Below, piece after piece: positions 11,590 to 24,100 of a stretch of 64,000 bases of DNA; within the stretch, counting starts at the first letter, position 1; every line of letters begins with the position of its first letter. The position numbers were made by a program, and so were the translations under genes. The notes under the pieces were generated by a model. It searched no databases, was not told the DNA's origin, and was given only the letters and a program-made list of their open reading frames with translations. The DNA is from Siphlonurus alternatus (taxonomy: Eukaryota; Arthropoda; Insecta; Ephemeroptera; Siphlonuridae): NCBI GenBank assembly GCA_949825025.1, contig OX463788.1:23037369-23101368 (forward strand), given 5' to 3'.

Positions 11590-12422
11590 TATATATTGCA
11601 GAATAAAGCCTTTATTTGCAGTTGAAATTTTACTTTTTTACCTCATTTTTTTTAAGTGTTTATCAAGTATTTTATTTATTAAAATTTTAAAGTTTTATGT
11701 AAATTAAGCCAAGAACTAACAAAAATGGTCTAAAATTGGGAAAAAAGGAACAAAAGTACTAACTTGTGGGTCCTTTCCAAACTGGGGACATTATGCAATC
11801 TTAAAAGACTTTACATTAATTCTAAATTAACCATTTCACTTTCGCTGATGATGATGCTGATAAAACTATTACCTAGTCTTCATCCCATAAGTCTATAAAT
11901 TTTCCTATTTTAGTGTAGAATTTTTTTTAGGAAAGCATGGCACAAACCAGAGATGACATTAAGAATATGTACCGAACTGAATGTTGCTTGAAGTCTATAC
12001 ATGTGAGATAACCAAATACAAAATCAGGCAACTGCACTTTTTGAAACATTAATTCCTCATCTGTTATGATAGATAATATAGATTGTAACCATTATTGCAG
12101 ATGCTAATTGTCTTTTATCATGATCTCTGGCAGTTTCATTGATTCTGTGATGTGCATATTGAGGTAGGTATAGATGGCATATATTATGTGCATAGTAGAG
12201 ATAGGTGCCCTCTCAGTTTGTTTACACAATTTAATCAATGAGATTCATGATGAGCGTATCATAATTGATCAGAGCTTGGATAAACTGATGTTTGAAAGTG
12301 GATAGTTTTAAGTTCACTCTTTGTACTAAAGCACATAATTTAAAGGACGGCACATAATTTTTTATTATCTATAATTGCGTTTTGTTAATACTCAGTGATA
12401 ATTTCCAAATTTACTGTTGCAG
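11590..12422. other. No gene seen upstream of the first TIMM13 exon found
   Basis: Mixed unique-looking sequence with a SINE relic at 11755. The missing 5' exon of TIMM13 would be expected here or further upstream, but I cannot recognise it. Confidence 0.4.
11755..11802. repeat. SINE tail relic
   Basis: GTGGGTCCTTTCCAAACTGG and the following GGACATTATGCAATC match the 3' body of the tRNA SINE at 8385-8425. Only this fragment is recognisable. Confidence 0.55.
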
Positions 12423-12491
12423 AAAATGACAGAGAAATGCTTTAGAAAATGTGTCGCAAAGCCAGGAACCTCACTGGACAGCTCTGAACAG
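12423..12491 (+). CDS. TIMM13: TIMM13 internal exon, first CX3C motif
   Basis: The exon follows an acceptor ending TTGCAG and ends before the donor GTTTGT. It encodes 23 residues including CFRKC and the conserved [11 protein letters not shown]. Both exon borders are phase 0. Confidence 0.93.
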
Positions 12492-15400
12492 GTTTGTTTA
12501 AGCTAAATTACATAATAAAATAACTTGCATAACATGACTCCATATCACAGATAGGGTAAACCAGCAGCATTATCACCTCGACCGTCTACAAATAGACCTC
12601 CCCGGTACTTGATTGCTACATGCTCTACTTGCTTCAGAAATACTCCTAAACTGCTTTGTCTTTCTACATTCTTTACTGTACAAATTACTTTTAAACCCCC
12701 TGCTCTTCAAACATTTCGCAATCACATCCAACCAAACCTTTTTTGGCCTACCTAATCCTTTCATTCTTCCGTATTACCTTAAAACGAGAAAAAAATTAAG
12801 GGGAACGGCTTCAGCTTTTATATTTCATCAATTTGTGAATAATGTTAACTTAATATTGCACCAACAAAAGCGTCAGCCTCCTCCTCAGCCTTCTAAGAGT
12901 TCCAACAAGTCCCGATGGTTGTCTTTCAAAAAAAGCACCAGAGAAGTGGGGCTTATGTCGTCAACCGCCAGGACTTGTTGGAACTCTTGGAGACATAGCA
13001 GGATGGTGACACTTTTTCTGATGCAATATTAAGTTTGACATTATTTATTAATTAATAAAAATTAAAACCACTCCTTTCCCTAAACTAAAGGTAATGATGT
13101 GGAAGAATGAGAGGATTAGCTAGACCATTGTTTCTCACCCATTCTCTGAAAATGTCCAAACATCAATTATGTGTTCTTTCACACCAAATGTATTCATAAT
13201 GTGTTTTTAACTGTAACAAGCCTTGTTTTACCAAAAAAAACTTAACCAACAGCTCTCAACTTACTCTTATCCTTTGTTAAAGTTTAAGTTTAACACACCC
13301 ATAGCTCAGACCAAGGATAATATATAGAAGGATTCCCAAGAAGGGGTCCAAACTGGAGATAAGAGTGTTAACCGATACTAGCAGCTCTCGCGGTAGATTT
13401 TGGAAACAGAGAGGCTGACAAGCGCACCATCTCTACGTGATAAAAGAACTGAACCTAACATCGTAAAACAATGTTAACTCCGGGTTGCGAGATCCGAAGT
13501 TCGATGAACGATTTACATTATTTTTTATTGCTAGACAACAGCTCAAATCACCACGAAATGAAAAATATTCTTGCATACCTTATTAAATTTCCAGTCTTCT
13601 ACATGTGTTCTGGATACTCCAAGGCACAAATTTCACTGCCAAATAATTTACCGAAATAGCTTGTGTATTTGCAGGATTGCACCTATATGCATCACCCACT
13701 TATCTATGCTGTATTTAATTTCTGGCGTGATTTTAAAGGACAAAAAGCTCCTTATCGTTAATGGTAATTAAGATTGAAGCTAAAACAAACAAAAAATTGC
13801 ACAATCAAGCCAATTTATTGAGCAAATGGAAGGTAATTAATTGACGTACGTGTTCACGAAAACTTCACAACATAAACATGTGAGCGGAAGGCTGGCGGGG
13901 CGGCAGCGAGCAGCCGGAGCAGCGCCGCAGCGCAGCAGAAGAGGGGAGGTAGAGGAGGGAGAGAGGCGGGAAATGTTCTACAGCTGCATGATATTTTGTA
14001 ACATTTATCAAATTTTATTTTCGTATTCTTAACTGCAGCATAACAAAATAACCCTTATAGACAAGCTCTGTTGAATTTGTTTGAATATTAACCAAGTTCA
14101 ATGACTTAATGTGTTTGTATTTGAAGTCTTGTAAATATTTATGTAATTATAGTAATAAAATTATTAAAAAACATTTTTCATTGAAACAAATTTTTTTACT
14201 ACATCATGATCCCGCTCGTTAATTCATTTTGATGCCTTTCATAAAATCGATCGAAGTAAGATGCACACTATATTAAGGTCGATTTTCCTACCGATTGCCA
14301 TGATAAACTAGCATTATATAATATATTATGGTGCATGGAATTTTTAAAGTCTTTTTCAATTAAAGTTATTTTTCATTTAATGAAATTGACAGTGCACGTA
14401 CAAAAATTATAAACATAATATATTTTTTTGAGTGAAAAAAATTTTCACTAAAATTTACATCTTATTTATTACTTTATTACGTTACCATTAAATGGAAAGT
14501 GAAAATGAGTATCCAAAACGCACATATTTATAATTTTTGTGCACTGTCAATTTCATTAAATGAAAAATAACTTTAATTGAAAAAGACTTTAAAAATTCCA
14601 TTCACCATAATATATTATATAATGCTAGTTTATCATGGCAACCGGTAGGAAAATCGACCTTAATATAGTGTGCATCTTACTTCGATCGATTTTATGAAAG
14701 GCATCAAAATGAATTAACGAGCGGGATCATGATGTAGTAAAAAAATTTGTTTCAATGAAAAATGTTTTTTAATAATTTTATTACTATAATTACATAAATA
14801 TTTACAAGACTTCAAATACAAACACATTAAGTCATTGAACTTGGTTAATATTCAAACAAATTCAACAGAGCTTGTCTATAAGGGTTATTTTGTTATGCTG
14901 CAGTTAAGAATACGAAAATAAAATTTGATAAATGTTACAAAATATCATGCAGCTGTAGAACATTTCCCGCCTCTCTCCCTCCTCTACCTCCCCTCTTCTG
15001 CTGCGCTGCGGCGCTGCTCCGGCTGCTCGCTGCCGCCCCGCCAGCCTTCCGCTCACATGTTTATGTTGTGAAGTTTTCGTGAACACGTACGTCAATTAAT
15101 TACCTTCCATTTGCTCAATAAATTGGCTTGATTGTGCAATTTTTTTTTCGTTTTAGCTTCAATCTTAATTACCATTAACGATAAGGAGCTTTTTGTCCTT
15201 TAGAATCACGCCAGAAATTAAATACAGCATAGATAAGTGGGTGTTGCATATAGGTGCAATCCTGCAAATACACAAGCTATTTCGGTAAATTATTTGGCAG
15301 TGAAATTTGTGCCTTGGAGTATCCAGAACACATGTAGAAGACTGAAAATTTAATAAGGTATGCAAGAATATTTTTCATTTCGCGGTGATTTGAGCTGTTG

Positions 15401-16029
15401 TCTAGCAATAAAAAATAATGTAAATCGTCCATCGAACTTCGGATCTCGCAACCCAGAGTTAACATTGTTTTACGATGTTAGGTTCAGTTCTTTTATCACG
15501 TAGAGATGGCGCGCTTGTCAGCCTCTCTGTTTCCAAAATCTGCCGCGAGAGCTGCTAGTATCGGTTAACACTCTTATGTCCCTTCATAGCATGGCGGATT
15601 CCAATAGAGTGCGCTCCTGTCTATTTCCTCCATGGCTCAGACCCATATATAAACCATATCAAATTTGGTATTAGGACAGAGTTTATACAGCTTGCTTTCG
15701 AGGCAACCCTGCCATACTGCCCACAATCCTCCTGCTTGCACTCACTCTTCTATCAATTTCTACATTTTTCCATCCTCCTAAAACAGGAAACGGAGAAAAA
15801 AAATCCCGTAAATGGCATCAACATTTTATACATAACTTTACTACATACGTAACATGACTCCACATCCCCTACTATGGGGTAAGCTGGCAGTATTATTACC
15901 TCGGCCGCCCACAAATACTCTACTTGTTTCAGATATGCTCATGACCAGGGCGCAAATCCGGGGGGTTGGTTTAACATGGGCAATATAGGCATTTTCCCCA
16001 CTCCATTTTTTTTGTGTGATATGGAGGCA

Positions 16030-16062
<33 letters not shown>

Positions 16063-19000
16063 ATTTTTTATGGATCAACGCCTGTTCATGACTTATGATA
16101 CTCTCTTGCCTACTACACTCTCTATTACACAAAGTACTTCTTTTATCAATTCTGCTGTTCAAACATTCTGCAAAATCACCTCCAGCCAAACCTTTCTTGG
16201 TCAACCTAATCCTATTGTTCCTTTTATTCTTCCTTTGAATAGTTGTTTTGCGATTTGTTCCTCAATCATTCTCTCAACATGTCCAAACCACTGTAGCATA
16301 CTATAATACTTTCGTACCTGTCAATTACATTTTCTTTCACTCCACACACCTTCATCACCCATGTACAGGAAAAACTTGTTATTATGTCAAGTCAAGGGAC
16401 CCAGGAAATTGGGTTTACCTTATACCGGGATATGGGTCAGAACATACCGTTATAAACATTGGTAACATTGATGGAAACCAAAGTTGCTGATTTTGATATA
16501 TAATATGCTCTTAGGCTATTCAATCAACATGTAAAAAATATTTTTCAAAAAAAAATTTTTTTCGCTCTGTTACGCGTATATGTACTTGCCGTATATTACC
16601 TCACTTTTAATCGGTAAAAAATTCATAACTTTTTTTCTATAACAGATACATCAAAATTTCTTGCACCGTATTATTCCTAATTAAATTTGCTACAGTAAAA
16701 AAAAAAAAAAAAAATTTCAACAAAAAATATTTTTTTAGCATTTTTTTTCCAAACTCAAAATTTTGATGGAAAAAAAATTCCCACTTCGCTCAAACTAACC
16801 AGACGTGCTTTGTGGTAGCCAACAATGTGTGCTAAAAGAAACTTCAATCAAAAGTTTGTGCGTTTGAATACTTTATTTTATACTGATTTTTGAGTAACAC
16901 GATCTCACGTTTTTATGGTCTGGGTGCCGCGTGACTCACTGCCGCCCGCCGCGGACACCGCGGTAGCTCGCTCCTCTCTCGCACCCTTTGCCTTTATTTT
17001 GAACAGTGGGTCTTTTGTCCTGAAAGCCGTGACCATCATCAGCTTATAACAAAGTTTGATATTTTTAAAACTAGATGACGAAGGAGATTCTTAATATATA
17101 TATAATAGCATCATAAATAATAATATTATTGCGGCACATAAATTCTGTCAATGTTGTTAACTAAAATATTTTAATGCATTTCGGTTGTAAAATATATTTT
17201 GCTTATATATTTATTTTGTGCCTACTACATTAAAAAGTTAATAAAGATTTAAGGAGGCATCATTATTACTTTCAGGATCTGCAACGATTAAATTTTGTTG
17301 TTTCACCTGTGGTCATCCGCTTTGAATATCTCACTTTATCACCATGATATTTTTCCAACAAATCTAATAATTTATCTTTTAAAACATCAATCTGTGGACA
17401 CTCTTTGCACTCTCGTAAGTAGCAGGCGTTGCGTGGAGGATTACACATTACCCTATTAATGAGGTCCTCTCTATTTTTTATTGGATTTTTTTCCTTAGAA
17501 CTATAGAAAGGAATTTTGGCTGCAATCATCATTAACTTAAGATTTTGATGTTTTGTACAAACACATACGCTATGTGCACCGGTAGTTTGTGCAAAAACAA
17601 CGTGCCGTGGGCGCAACTGTGAGAATTTTGACAGTCCAATTTTAATTCCAGGATTTTCAGCTTTGTAACAGTTATAAAGTTCGTCTAATGGCTCCAAGAG
17701 AAGTCGACATTGCAAAGTTACTTTCGTTGCCGTGCCTCCTTCATTCACTGTTAAAGTTTTAGCGTCCCGTTTCGTCATACCTGGAAGCGGTCTACTGTGA
17801 GGTTCAGTTAAATAGAATTCAACTACAGATTTAATTATTTCAGGGGCAAGGGGACGTCCTTTCTTTTTATTTTGCTTTGACATGATTCCTTTTTCCTTAA
17901 ACAATTTTCTTGCTGTTTGAGCCATTGACCTAGTTGTGCCAAACAATGCTATAATTTCAGTCTCTGTCATTATTGGAACAACGCATGTCATCACTTGTAA
18001 TTTTTCATTTTTTGTGGTAGCAGAATTGAATTTTTCTAGAAAACATTTTTTTAGTTTTTCTATTTTATTACGATTTTTGTCCTTGCTTGTTACATTTTTT
18101 TACTTTTTTGTGTTCATGTAAATTAATTTTTTAGCACAAGTTGCTAACTCGAACTCGAACTGATACAGATGTAAACATGCTGCTTATATAGTGAGACAAA
18201 GATTCGAAAAGATGACAAACTTGTGAATTCAGTTTACTGTTAAAAAAATCTTGCTCTGGTGTGAAAATATTAAAATAGTGTTATAGTGTATTTCTTTTAT
18301 GGCTACTGCGGTGTTATAATAAAACAAAAAAAGTTATTTATCTATGAGCTATGGAATAAAAACATAGAAGGGAGAACAATTAAAGGACCCACTGTTCAAA
18401 ATAAAGGCAGAGGGTGCGAGAGAGGAGCGAGCTACCGCGGTGTCCGCGGCGGGTGGCAGTGAGTCACGCGGCACCCAGACCATAAAAACGTGAGATCGTG
18501 TTACTCAAAAATCAGTATAAAATAAAGTATTCAAACGCACAAACTTTTGATTGAAGTTTCTTTTAGCACACATTGTTGGCTACCACAAAGCACGTCTGGT
18601 TAGTTTGAGCAAAGTGGGAATTTTTTTTCCATCAAAATTTTGAGTTTGGAAAAAAAATGCTAAAAAAATATTTTTTTTTGAAAATTTTTATTATTTTTTT
18701 TTTTTTTACTGTAGCAAATTTAATTAGGAATAATACGGTGTAAGAAATTTTGATGTATCTGTTATAGAAAAAAAGTTATGAATTTTTTACCGATTAAAAT
18801 CGAGGTAATATACGGCAAGTACATATACGCGTAACAGAGCGAAAAAAATTTTTTTTTTTGAAAAATATTTTTTACATGTTGATTGAATAGCCTAAGAGCA
18901 TATTATATATCAAAATCAGCAATTTTGGTTTCCATCAATGTTACCAATGTTTATAACGGTATGTTCTGACCCGTATACCTTATAACAAGTTACATAATAA

Positions 19001-19819
19001 CAAGTTTTTACTGTATTTCTCACTCTATCTAGCCAAGTTTTCCCACACATATTTGTTAAGAAACTCATACAAATTGCCTTTAGTTTACTCCTATGATTTG
19101 CTTGGCACACCTATGCCTCAGACCCATGTTATATCAAAGTTGGTATTTGGACAGAGTTATTGACGTCATTAAGACAGGTATTGATACCTGGGGGATTTTA
19201 CCTGAGCAAGCCAAAAAGTGGCACTGATGTGATAACACACAGTGTATAGCACAACAGAAACTAATTATAGAGCTTTGCTACTGGCTAAAGTACACATGTA
19301 GTTGAGTTATGTTGAGTCAAACAAGGAGGTTTTCAGTGTAATTTTTTGGTGCTTTATGACGTCAATACACAGCTAGCTTAGTTGTATTAGACAAGAGCTC
19401 ACCGTGAGATAACACTGCCATACAACCCACTATGAGATCAAATTACATCTGGGTTTAGTGATTAGATTTCAGTGTGAAGAAGGAAAAAAAAAAAAAAGTT
19501 TATAGGCTTCATACATCCCAGGACCCTGATGATGAGCAAGGCATGGCCAATATCCCCAACATTGGTCTGGTTGAAATTTCTGACATCGTTAGGACCAATA
19601 GTGAAACAATTTTTCTATGAAAAACCAGGCTAAATATCACAATGTATATTTCTTGAATAGTCCTTGCTAAATTGTATCCTTCAGTAATCAAACTACAAGA
19701 TAAATTTTGTTTTGTTTCAGAAATGTGTGGCTATGTGCATGGACCGCTACATGGACAGCTATAACCTAGTGTCAAGGACTTACAGCAATAGGCTAATGCA
19801 GGAACGAAATAGATCGTAA
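12423..19819 (+). CDS. TIMM13: TIMM13, small Tim chaperone subunit (5' exon not found)
   Basis: Two exons, 12423-12491 and 19721-19819, joined across a 7.2 kb GT-AG intron in phase 0, give the conserved part of Tim13. The first exon carries CFRKC and the second CVAMC, the twin CX3C motifs, with 14 residues between them as in human TIMM13. The protein then continues through MDRYMDSYN to a short basic tail and TAA. In the family, Tim8-Tim13 hexamers escort hydrophobic precursors through the mitochondrial intermembrane space, and the four cysteines form two disulfides. The first exon starts K-M-T-E-K and is preceded by a TTGCAG acceptor, so an N-terminal exon (about 40 residues in relatives, ending in an ELLQ-like helix) must lie further 5'. 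I could not find it between 1 and 12422; it may be diverged or outside the window. The gene is convergent with CEP43, whose stop lies 1.2 kb downstream. Identity is very likely; completeness is not. Confidence 0.93.
12545..13185 (-). pseudogene. LINE RT C-terminal relic 1
   Basis: The minus strand encodes [17 protein letters not shown], the common GRPxxxWxDxV ending of LINE reverse transcriptases. The opposite end (near 13120-13180) aligns with the related relic at 16250-16350, which encodes QWFGHVERM. It lies inside the TIMM13 intron and has multiple stops. Confidence 0.72.
13359..15576. mobile_element. 2.2 kb near-perfect palindrome
   Basis: Arms of about 1.05 kb begin ATAAGAGTGTTAACCGATAC and are mirrored at 15576. 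The spacer is near 14420-14525. Each arm carries a GC-rich purine tract (13885-13975 and its mirror). Mirrored small ORFs are consequences of the palindrome, not genes. It sits in the TIMM13 intron. Confidence 0.9.
15690..16350 (-). pseudogene. LINE RT C-terminal relic 2
   Basis: On the minus strand, [19 protein letters not shown] then a [14 protein letters not shown] motif (with a stop for the R of GRP) is recognisable from 16300 to 16180. The 15845-15945 stretch matches 12535-12640 of relic 1. A foreign segment with a C run (15948-16080) interrupts it. Confidence 0.75.
16031..16060. repeat. Poly-C run
   Basis: Thirty consecutive C bases in the segment interrupting LINE relic 2. Confidence 0.85.
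16428..18984. mobile_element. Inverted-repeat element with 590 bp arms and an internal ORF
   Basis: Arms 16428-17012 and 18388-18984 are near-perfect inverted copies, starting ATGGGTCAGAACATACCG. Each includes a GC-rich stretch (GCGTGACTCACTGCCGCCC) and poly-A/T tracts. The 1.4 kb interior encodes a minus-strand ORF. The boundaries within the host MITE are clear to within about 5 bp. Confidence 0.85.
17272..18117 (-). pseudogene. Transposon-encoded protein with CVCxxHQN motif, truncated
   Basis: The frame is open from 18099 to 17272. An ATG at 18117 is separated from it by one in-frame TAA after five codons, in an A-rich stretch. An N-terminal helix-turn-helix-like region ([20 protein letters not shown]) precedes KKGRPL. 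Then comes [20 protein letters not shown] followed by [16 protein letters not shown], and a second Cys group, CNPPRNAC and CKECP. The CVCxxHQNxKLM signature is found in uncharacterised transposon proteins of marine invertebrates. The protein stops soon after [12 protein letters not shown], where relatives seem to continue, so the catalytic part is missing. The function is inferred only from its position inside inverted repeats. Confidence 0.65.
19140..19420. repeat. Dispersed repeat family G, copy 1
   Basis: TTGACGTCATTAAGACAGG...GAGCAAGCCAAAAAGTGGCA...GAGCTTTGCTACTGGC recurs at 34490-34690 and 36145-36375 with about the same spacing. Confidence 0.6.
19721..19819 (+). CDS. TIMM13: TIMM13 terminal exon, second CX3C motif
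   Basis: The acceptor TTTCAG precedes [12 protein letters not shown]. Thirty-two codons are followed by TAA at 19817-19819. A hAT-like element (19974-20709) begins only about 150 bp downstream and would lie in or next to the 3' UTR. Confidence 0.93.
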   Translation, partial: KCVAMCMDRYMDSYNLVSRTYSNRLMQERNRS

Positions 19820-19973
19820 TAATTTTATTAACAATTAGTTGGTTTGAGAGTGTGTATGTGGTTAGGTTTTTTTGTAGCCTCGTGCTTTGATATGTAACAA
19901 TAGACAGGCAATACTGATCAATTGTGACTTGTTTTGCTACCATGTCACAGTTACACTTTTGCATGTGTCATAT

Positions 19974-20709
19974 CAGGGCAGTCTGCTACAGGCCGTCTTA
20001 CCCCCCACCACTCTTTTTATTAGTCGGCCGACTGAGCGGCCGGTTTACATGCATTCTTACGGGAGAGAGACCTCACTTTGCGCCCGGATTATAGCGATTT
20101 CACGATATCTAGAAATTTGAAATTAAAAGTAAGTAAATGCTCATAGAGTCTTATATTGCTCAACAACTTCTTTTTACCCGCAAAAATAATATTAATACGT
20201 TTAAATATGACTTTTATAAACCGGACGACTAGTATAAAAAAAGTCTAAGCCCATTTCTAAAGCGATGACGTAGTGTAGATTTTATATATATTTTGCATGA
20301 CTGTGGAATTGGACTCTACCTTAATGTGAATATTTACATTATTTTAACATCAAATCAAGTTAATTCCTATAATCAAAATATTTATGAAGGTTGATTTTCT
20401 GTTTATTTGTGGTTTTGATATTCTGTGACGTCATACTATATTACTAGACTTATAAGTTATAACTCAGTTCCCGCCTTGCGTTTTTCTCGAAAAGTATGAT
20501 ATTTATCAAATAAATAAAAATAACAGTGTGTAGAAAAAAATAATTCATGGACATCAGACTACAATTTACTTTCATTTTTCCACGTAAATATTTTAAAATA
20601 AATATTTTCTTGCACGGAGGACCTATTTACTTTTAAAAATCCGGACGACTAATATCAGTGAGATGACAGTCGAAAATCCATGTGAGACGGCCTGTAGGAG
20701 ACTGCCCTG
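19974..20709. mobile_element. hAT-like nonautonomous element
   Basis: Ends are CAGGGCAGTCTGCTACAGGC and GGCCTGTAGGAGACTGCCCTG. GTCATAT is duplicated at 19967-19973 and 20710-20716 (7 exact bases). It has no transposase. It lies in the gap between the TIMM13 and CEP43 stop codons. Confidence 0.85.
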
Positions 20710-21032
20710 GTCATATATTTATTTTTAAGGTGCAAAGTGTTACAAATTTATATTGCAAATGGGTTTTGTTATTTCATAACATTGCTTGTACACCTTAGTC
20801 AAATAAATAAGCTTAAGCATTTCTTTATATTTGAAGCTTTAATTTATTTTCAATTATGGCAAAAACTACAATGTAATTATTATAAAAAGGAAATTGAGCA
20901 TATATACACTGTAAAATAAATAATAAAAAATTGCAATATTGTGAGTTTATACATTTGATTTCATTGTGTAGTTAGTAAAACCTTGAATTGAAGAGGGCAG
21001 ACATCAGGTGGCATCAAGTACAAGACTGCTTT
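20710..21032. other. TIMM13/CEP43 tail-to-tail spacer
   Basis: Candidate AATAAA sites lie on the plus strand at 20801-20810 and 20914-20925. Complementary TTTATT words lie on the same stretch. It is likely the shared 3' UTR area of the two convergent genes. No ORF of interest. Confidence 0.45.
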
Positions 21033-21110
21033 TCACACAGACTCAAGATGGTCAGCAAGGATGCTCGCAGGCAGCAAAAGAGTCTCATCCAGAGTTAGTT
21101 CCTCCACCTG
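21033..21110 (-). CDS. CEP43: CEP43 terminal exon with stop
   Basis: Acceptor ATCCAG follows a 5.4 kb intron. It has 25 codons (QVEELTLDET...LADHLESV) then TGA at 21035-21033. The pattern matches the C-terminus of FOP. A second in-phase CAG three bases in could be the true acceptor. Confidence 0.85.
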   Translation of the reverse strand, partial: QVEELTLDETLLLPASILADHLESV

Positions 21111-24100
21111 CTGGATACCAAATCAATATAAAGCTTGCAAGGCAAGAAATGGAAATAATGATAACAATAAAAGTTCATTTTTGCACCTACAGTTGCATGT
21201 TCATGGTTGGTTGGTGATTTAATTGGTAGGAGGAAAGCAGCTGTAATTAATGTCTGTCTATACTCTGATGGGGTGATCAGTACCGAGGAATGAATTTATG
21301 TATAATACATACAACATAGGTGTTATCATATATCATATCATATCATATATATCATATAATAAAGAATACCTATAACTCTAGAGCTATACGGATTTTTGTC
21401 GTCACTGATCTAGGGTTCTACCTCCTTTTCAGATGGCGCAGGCTGTCATTACATTTAACACTTGGGGGTTGAAGAGGTTTAAAAATTAGACGGACAAGGT
21501 TGGAGCGCTGTAGTTTGTCGCTCCGGACTGACATGAGAGGAGGAGGGGGGCAAGCGCTCGGGGGGATCTGACTGAAAACTGACCGAAGATTGTTTACCCT
21601 GCCAGAACATAAAAAAAAAATGTACTTGTATATATATACAACACAATGTGAACTCGAGAACTGAGTAGACTTTTCTGCTTATATATAATTATATGATTTC
21701 GGATCAACGTATCAAAAGATCTCAAATGCGCGTGCTAATAAAAAAAAAATTACCTCACTATATTTATTTTAAATTTAAAATATTTTCAAATGCACGCGCG
21801 TGCTAATAAAAAATATTACCTCATTATATTTATTTTAAATTTAAATATTTTAAAATTCTCAATAATAATAAAAAAACAAACAAGATAATTATGATAATAT
21901 TTGAGAAAGAAATTAAAAAAGTTTATTTGCTATAAGTACAGTTAAAGTATATAATTATACTTATAAGACTTATAATAAGACTTATAAGTATTATATAAAG
22001 TTATAATTTATGAATTTGATAAAAGACTTATAACAAAATATATTGGACAATTTTAAAGCAATAGCTATAAAAAAACATTTTTAAAACAAATTATTATTTT
22101 ATTGTATTCATTATTTAATTTTAATAAAATAAAATTACAAAATGTAATAAAAAAATTTAATGTAGCTTACTGTACGTTTAAAAATTACCATCAGAAGCTA
22201 TTATCTGCCACCGTGCAGAGGCTTTGTGCGCTAGATAGAATCTGACAATAATTCAATAATAATAATAAAATTCAATGCTGTGTGCCCTCTTGCCCTTTTC
22301 CCTCTCTTTTGTACGTTTTATTGGTTCTTTAAGAATTCAGGGTGGCTCTAGTATTTATTGTATGTTGCAAGTAAAGGAAGACACAACCCTTTTTCCAACC
22401 TTACACGTCGATACCGTTGATAAACAAAATATCCTCTGATTTTTGTCCCCGCGGCGCAATGCAGTTCTTTTGAAGGAATGTTGTGGGTGGTGGGGTATGG
22501 TGAACAATAAATCTTTCTGTATTTTTACTCCCGTTAATACATAAAAAATCATCTTAATTTGATATATTGACTTTCTTCCACATGACCAAGGGAGAAGTAT
22601 TGTTTGCATTAAATTGAAGACAATGCTTTATTTACTGCAATATTTTATTTATTTGCTCCTTTTTAAAAATAAATTATGAAATATATGTTTTATTTTTAAG
22701 AAGTGTTTTATGTTCTTTACATATTGAGGGCATAGGTTTATTATTGTAGCTTCAACAATAATATATATAGAGACGTAAAAAACTGCTGAGATCTCATTTG
22801 CTGTATAAAAAATGTACATTCCCTACATCGCACAGCTCAAGTAATAAAATTATTTTTGAAATTGTCCGTTAATAATTATAAATTAATGTTAAAATAAATT
22901 ATTTGTTTACATATTTAATTAATAATTAATGATAATAATAAAGTATTAAAACAATTATTAATGGAGACTCAAGAGTTCAATATACACGCTGATAGATATT
23001 ATATTTATTTATTTCTGTTGTGGCTCTACATAATACTACATACAGACAAAGTACAGTTTGCTTAAAAAGTAAAAGTAACAATTTATACTAATTAATACAA
23101 TTATTATAAAAATATATAATATTTATTGTGATTTTGCCGACATTATTTATGTAATCATAAAATATGCTCTCTTGTTAAGTATAAATGTGAGCGTGAGAAT
23201 ATAAAGCTCAGGGTAGTTTTTTTTATGAATTTTATCGTATTTTTAAAATAACGCACGTAACAATTTTGACCCCCTTTTTACTCACTTGGAGATGTTTCAT
23301 CATTTCAATTGTGGAATCACTCGTTCCACTCTTTTTTTTTTTTTTTATATGCGATCGGAGCATCATATTGAAAATTTTAAAAAAAGGGTTAGCATTATTT
23401 TTTTATTCTGCACCTGATTTTAATAAAAAAAAGTTCGTAGATATATTAATTAATTTCGTCAAAAAAGAGATATCATAAATTGTGGTTAGATTTGACAGCT
23501 AATAGCTTGCATAACTGTTTTTTTCTTCCTTTTCCTTTACGAAAACAAGCGGGAGTGGAGAATAACACGGTCAGTACCCGGGCCCCCCGCCTTAGCGCAA
23601 GTTGGGGATGATGCACCTCTACTCCCCCGTCACATGTGGTTACCACCTGCGACAGAATCTGACTGTAACTCCATCTACAGAGTAGGTAGAAAAGTTTGAA
23701 TAACCCCTAAAAGCAGGTAACCAATCTTGACGACATATTTAACATGGGGAATAGACTAGCCTGGTGTTATTTTTTGAAATTGTACTAATTGTCTAGTGTG
23801 GAGACTGAGTATTAGAAGCCCCAGAGAACTCTTAGCAATGTTGAAAAACAAGTTCTGCCCCTGGTAACCAACCAACCAACAAGGTTTTTCATAAGAATGT
23901 TATTCTAAAGTCTGAGTTATTAATGTGTTGTTTAACATTGAGACATACCAAAACCAATGAGTTGTTTCCTTGCAAATTTCAATAATGATATACACATTTA
24001 TAAATCTAAAAGTGTAGTTTTTAAGGGTAAGATAACACGAAACATTGATTGCTGTAGTCCCATTTTATCAGTGGCGTAGCCAAGGGGGGGGGGGGGGTCG

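Larger units (their letters stand above)
16366..19013. mobile_element. pogo/Tigger-like MITE, copy 2, split by a 2.5 kb element
   Basis: The left end CAGGAAAAACTTGTTATTAT...GGGACCCAGG matches copy 1. The right end AATAACAAGTTTTTACTG lies at 18996-19013 with TA on both outer sides. Everything between 16428 and 18984 is a later insertion. Confidence 0.8.

Noticed and set aside
13841..15095. Two identical 63-codon ORFs on opposite strands
   Set aside because: They are mirror copies created by the palindrome at 13359-15576, with no homology or splice context.
16016..16306. 96-codon ORF with poly-proline
   Set aside because: It reads through a poly-C run and the antisense strand of a LINE relic.
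22355..22609. 84-codon minus-strand ORF in CEP43 intron 7
   Set aside because: No splice-site agreement with CEP43 phases and no protein similarity that I can see.
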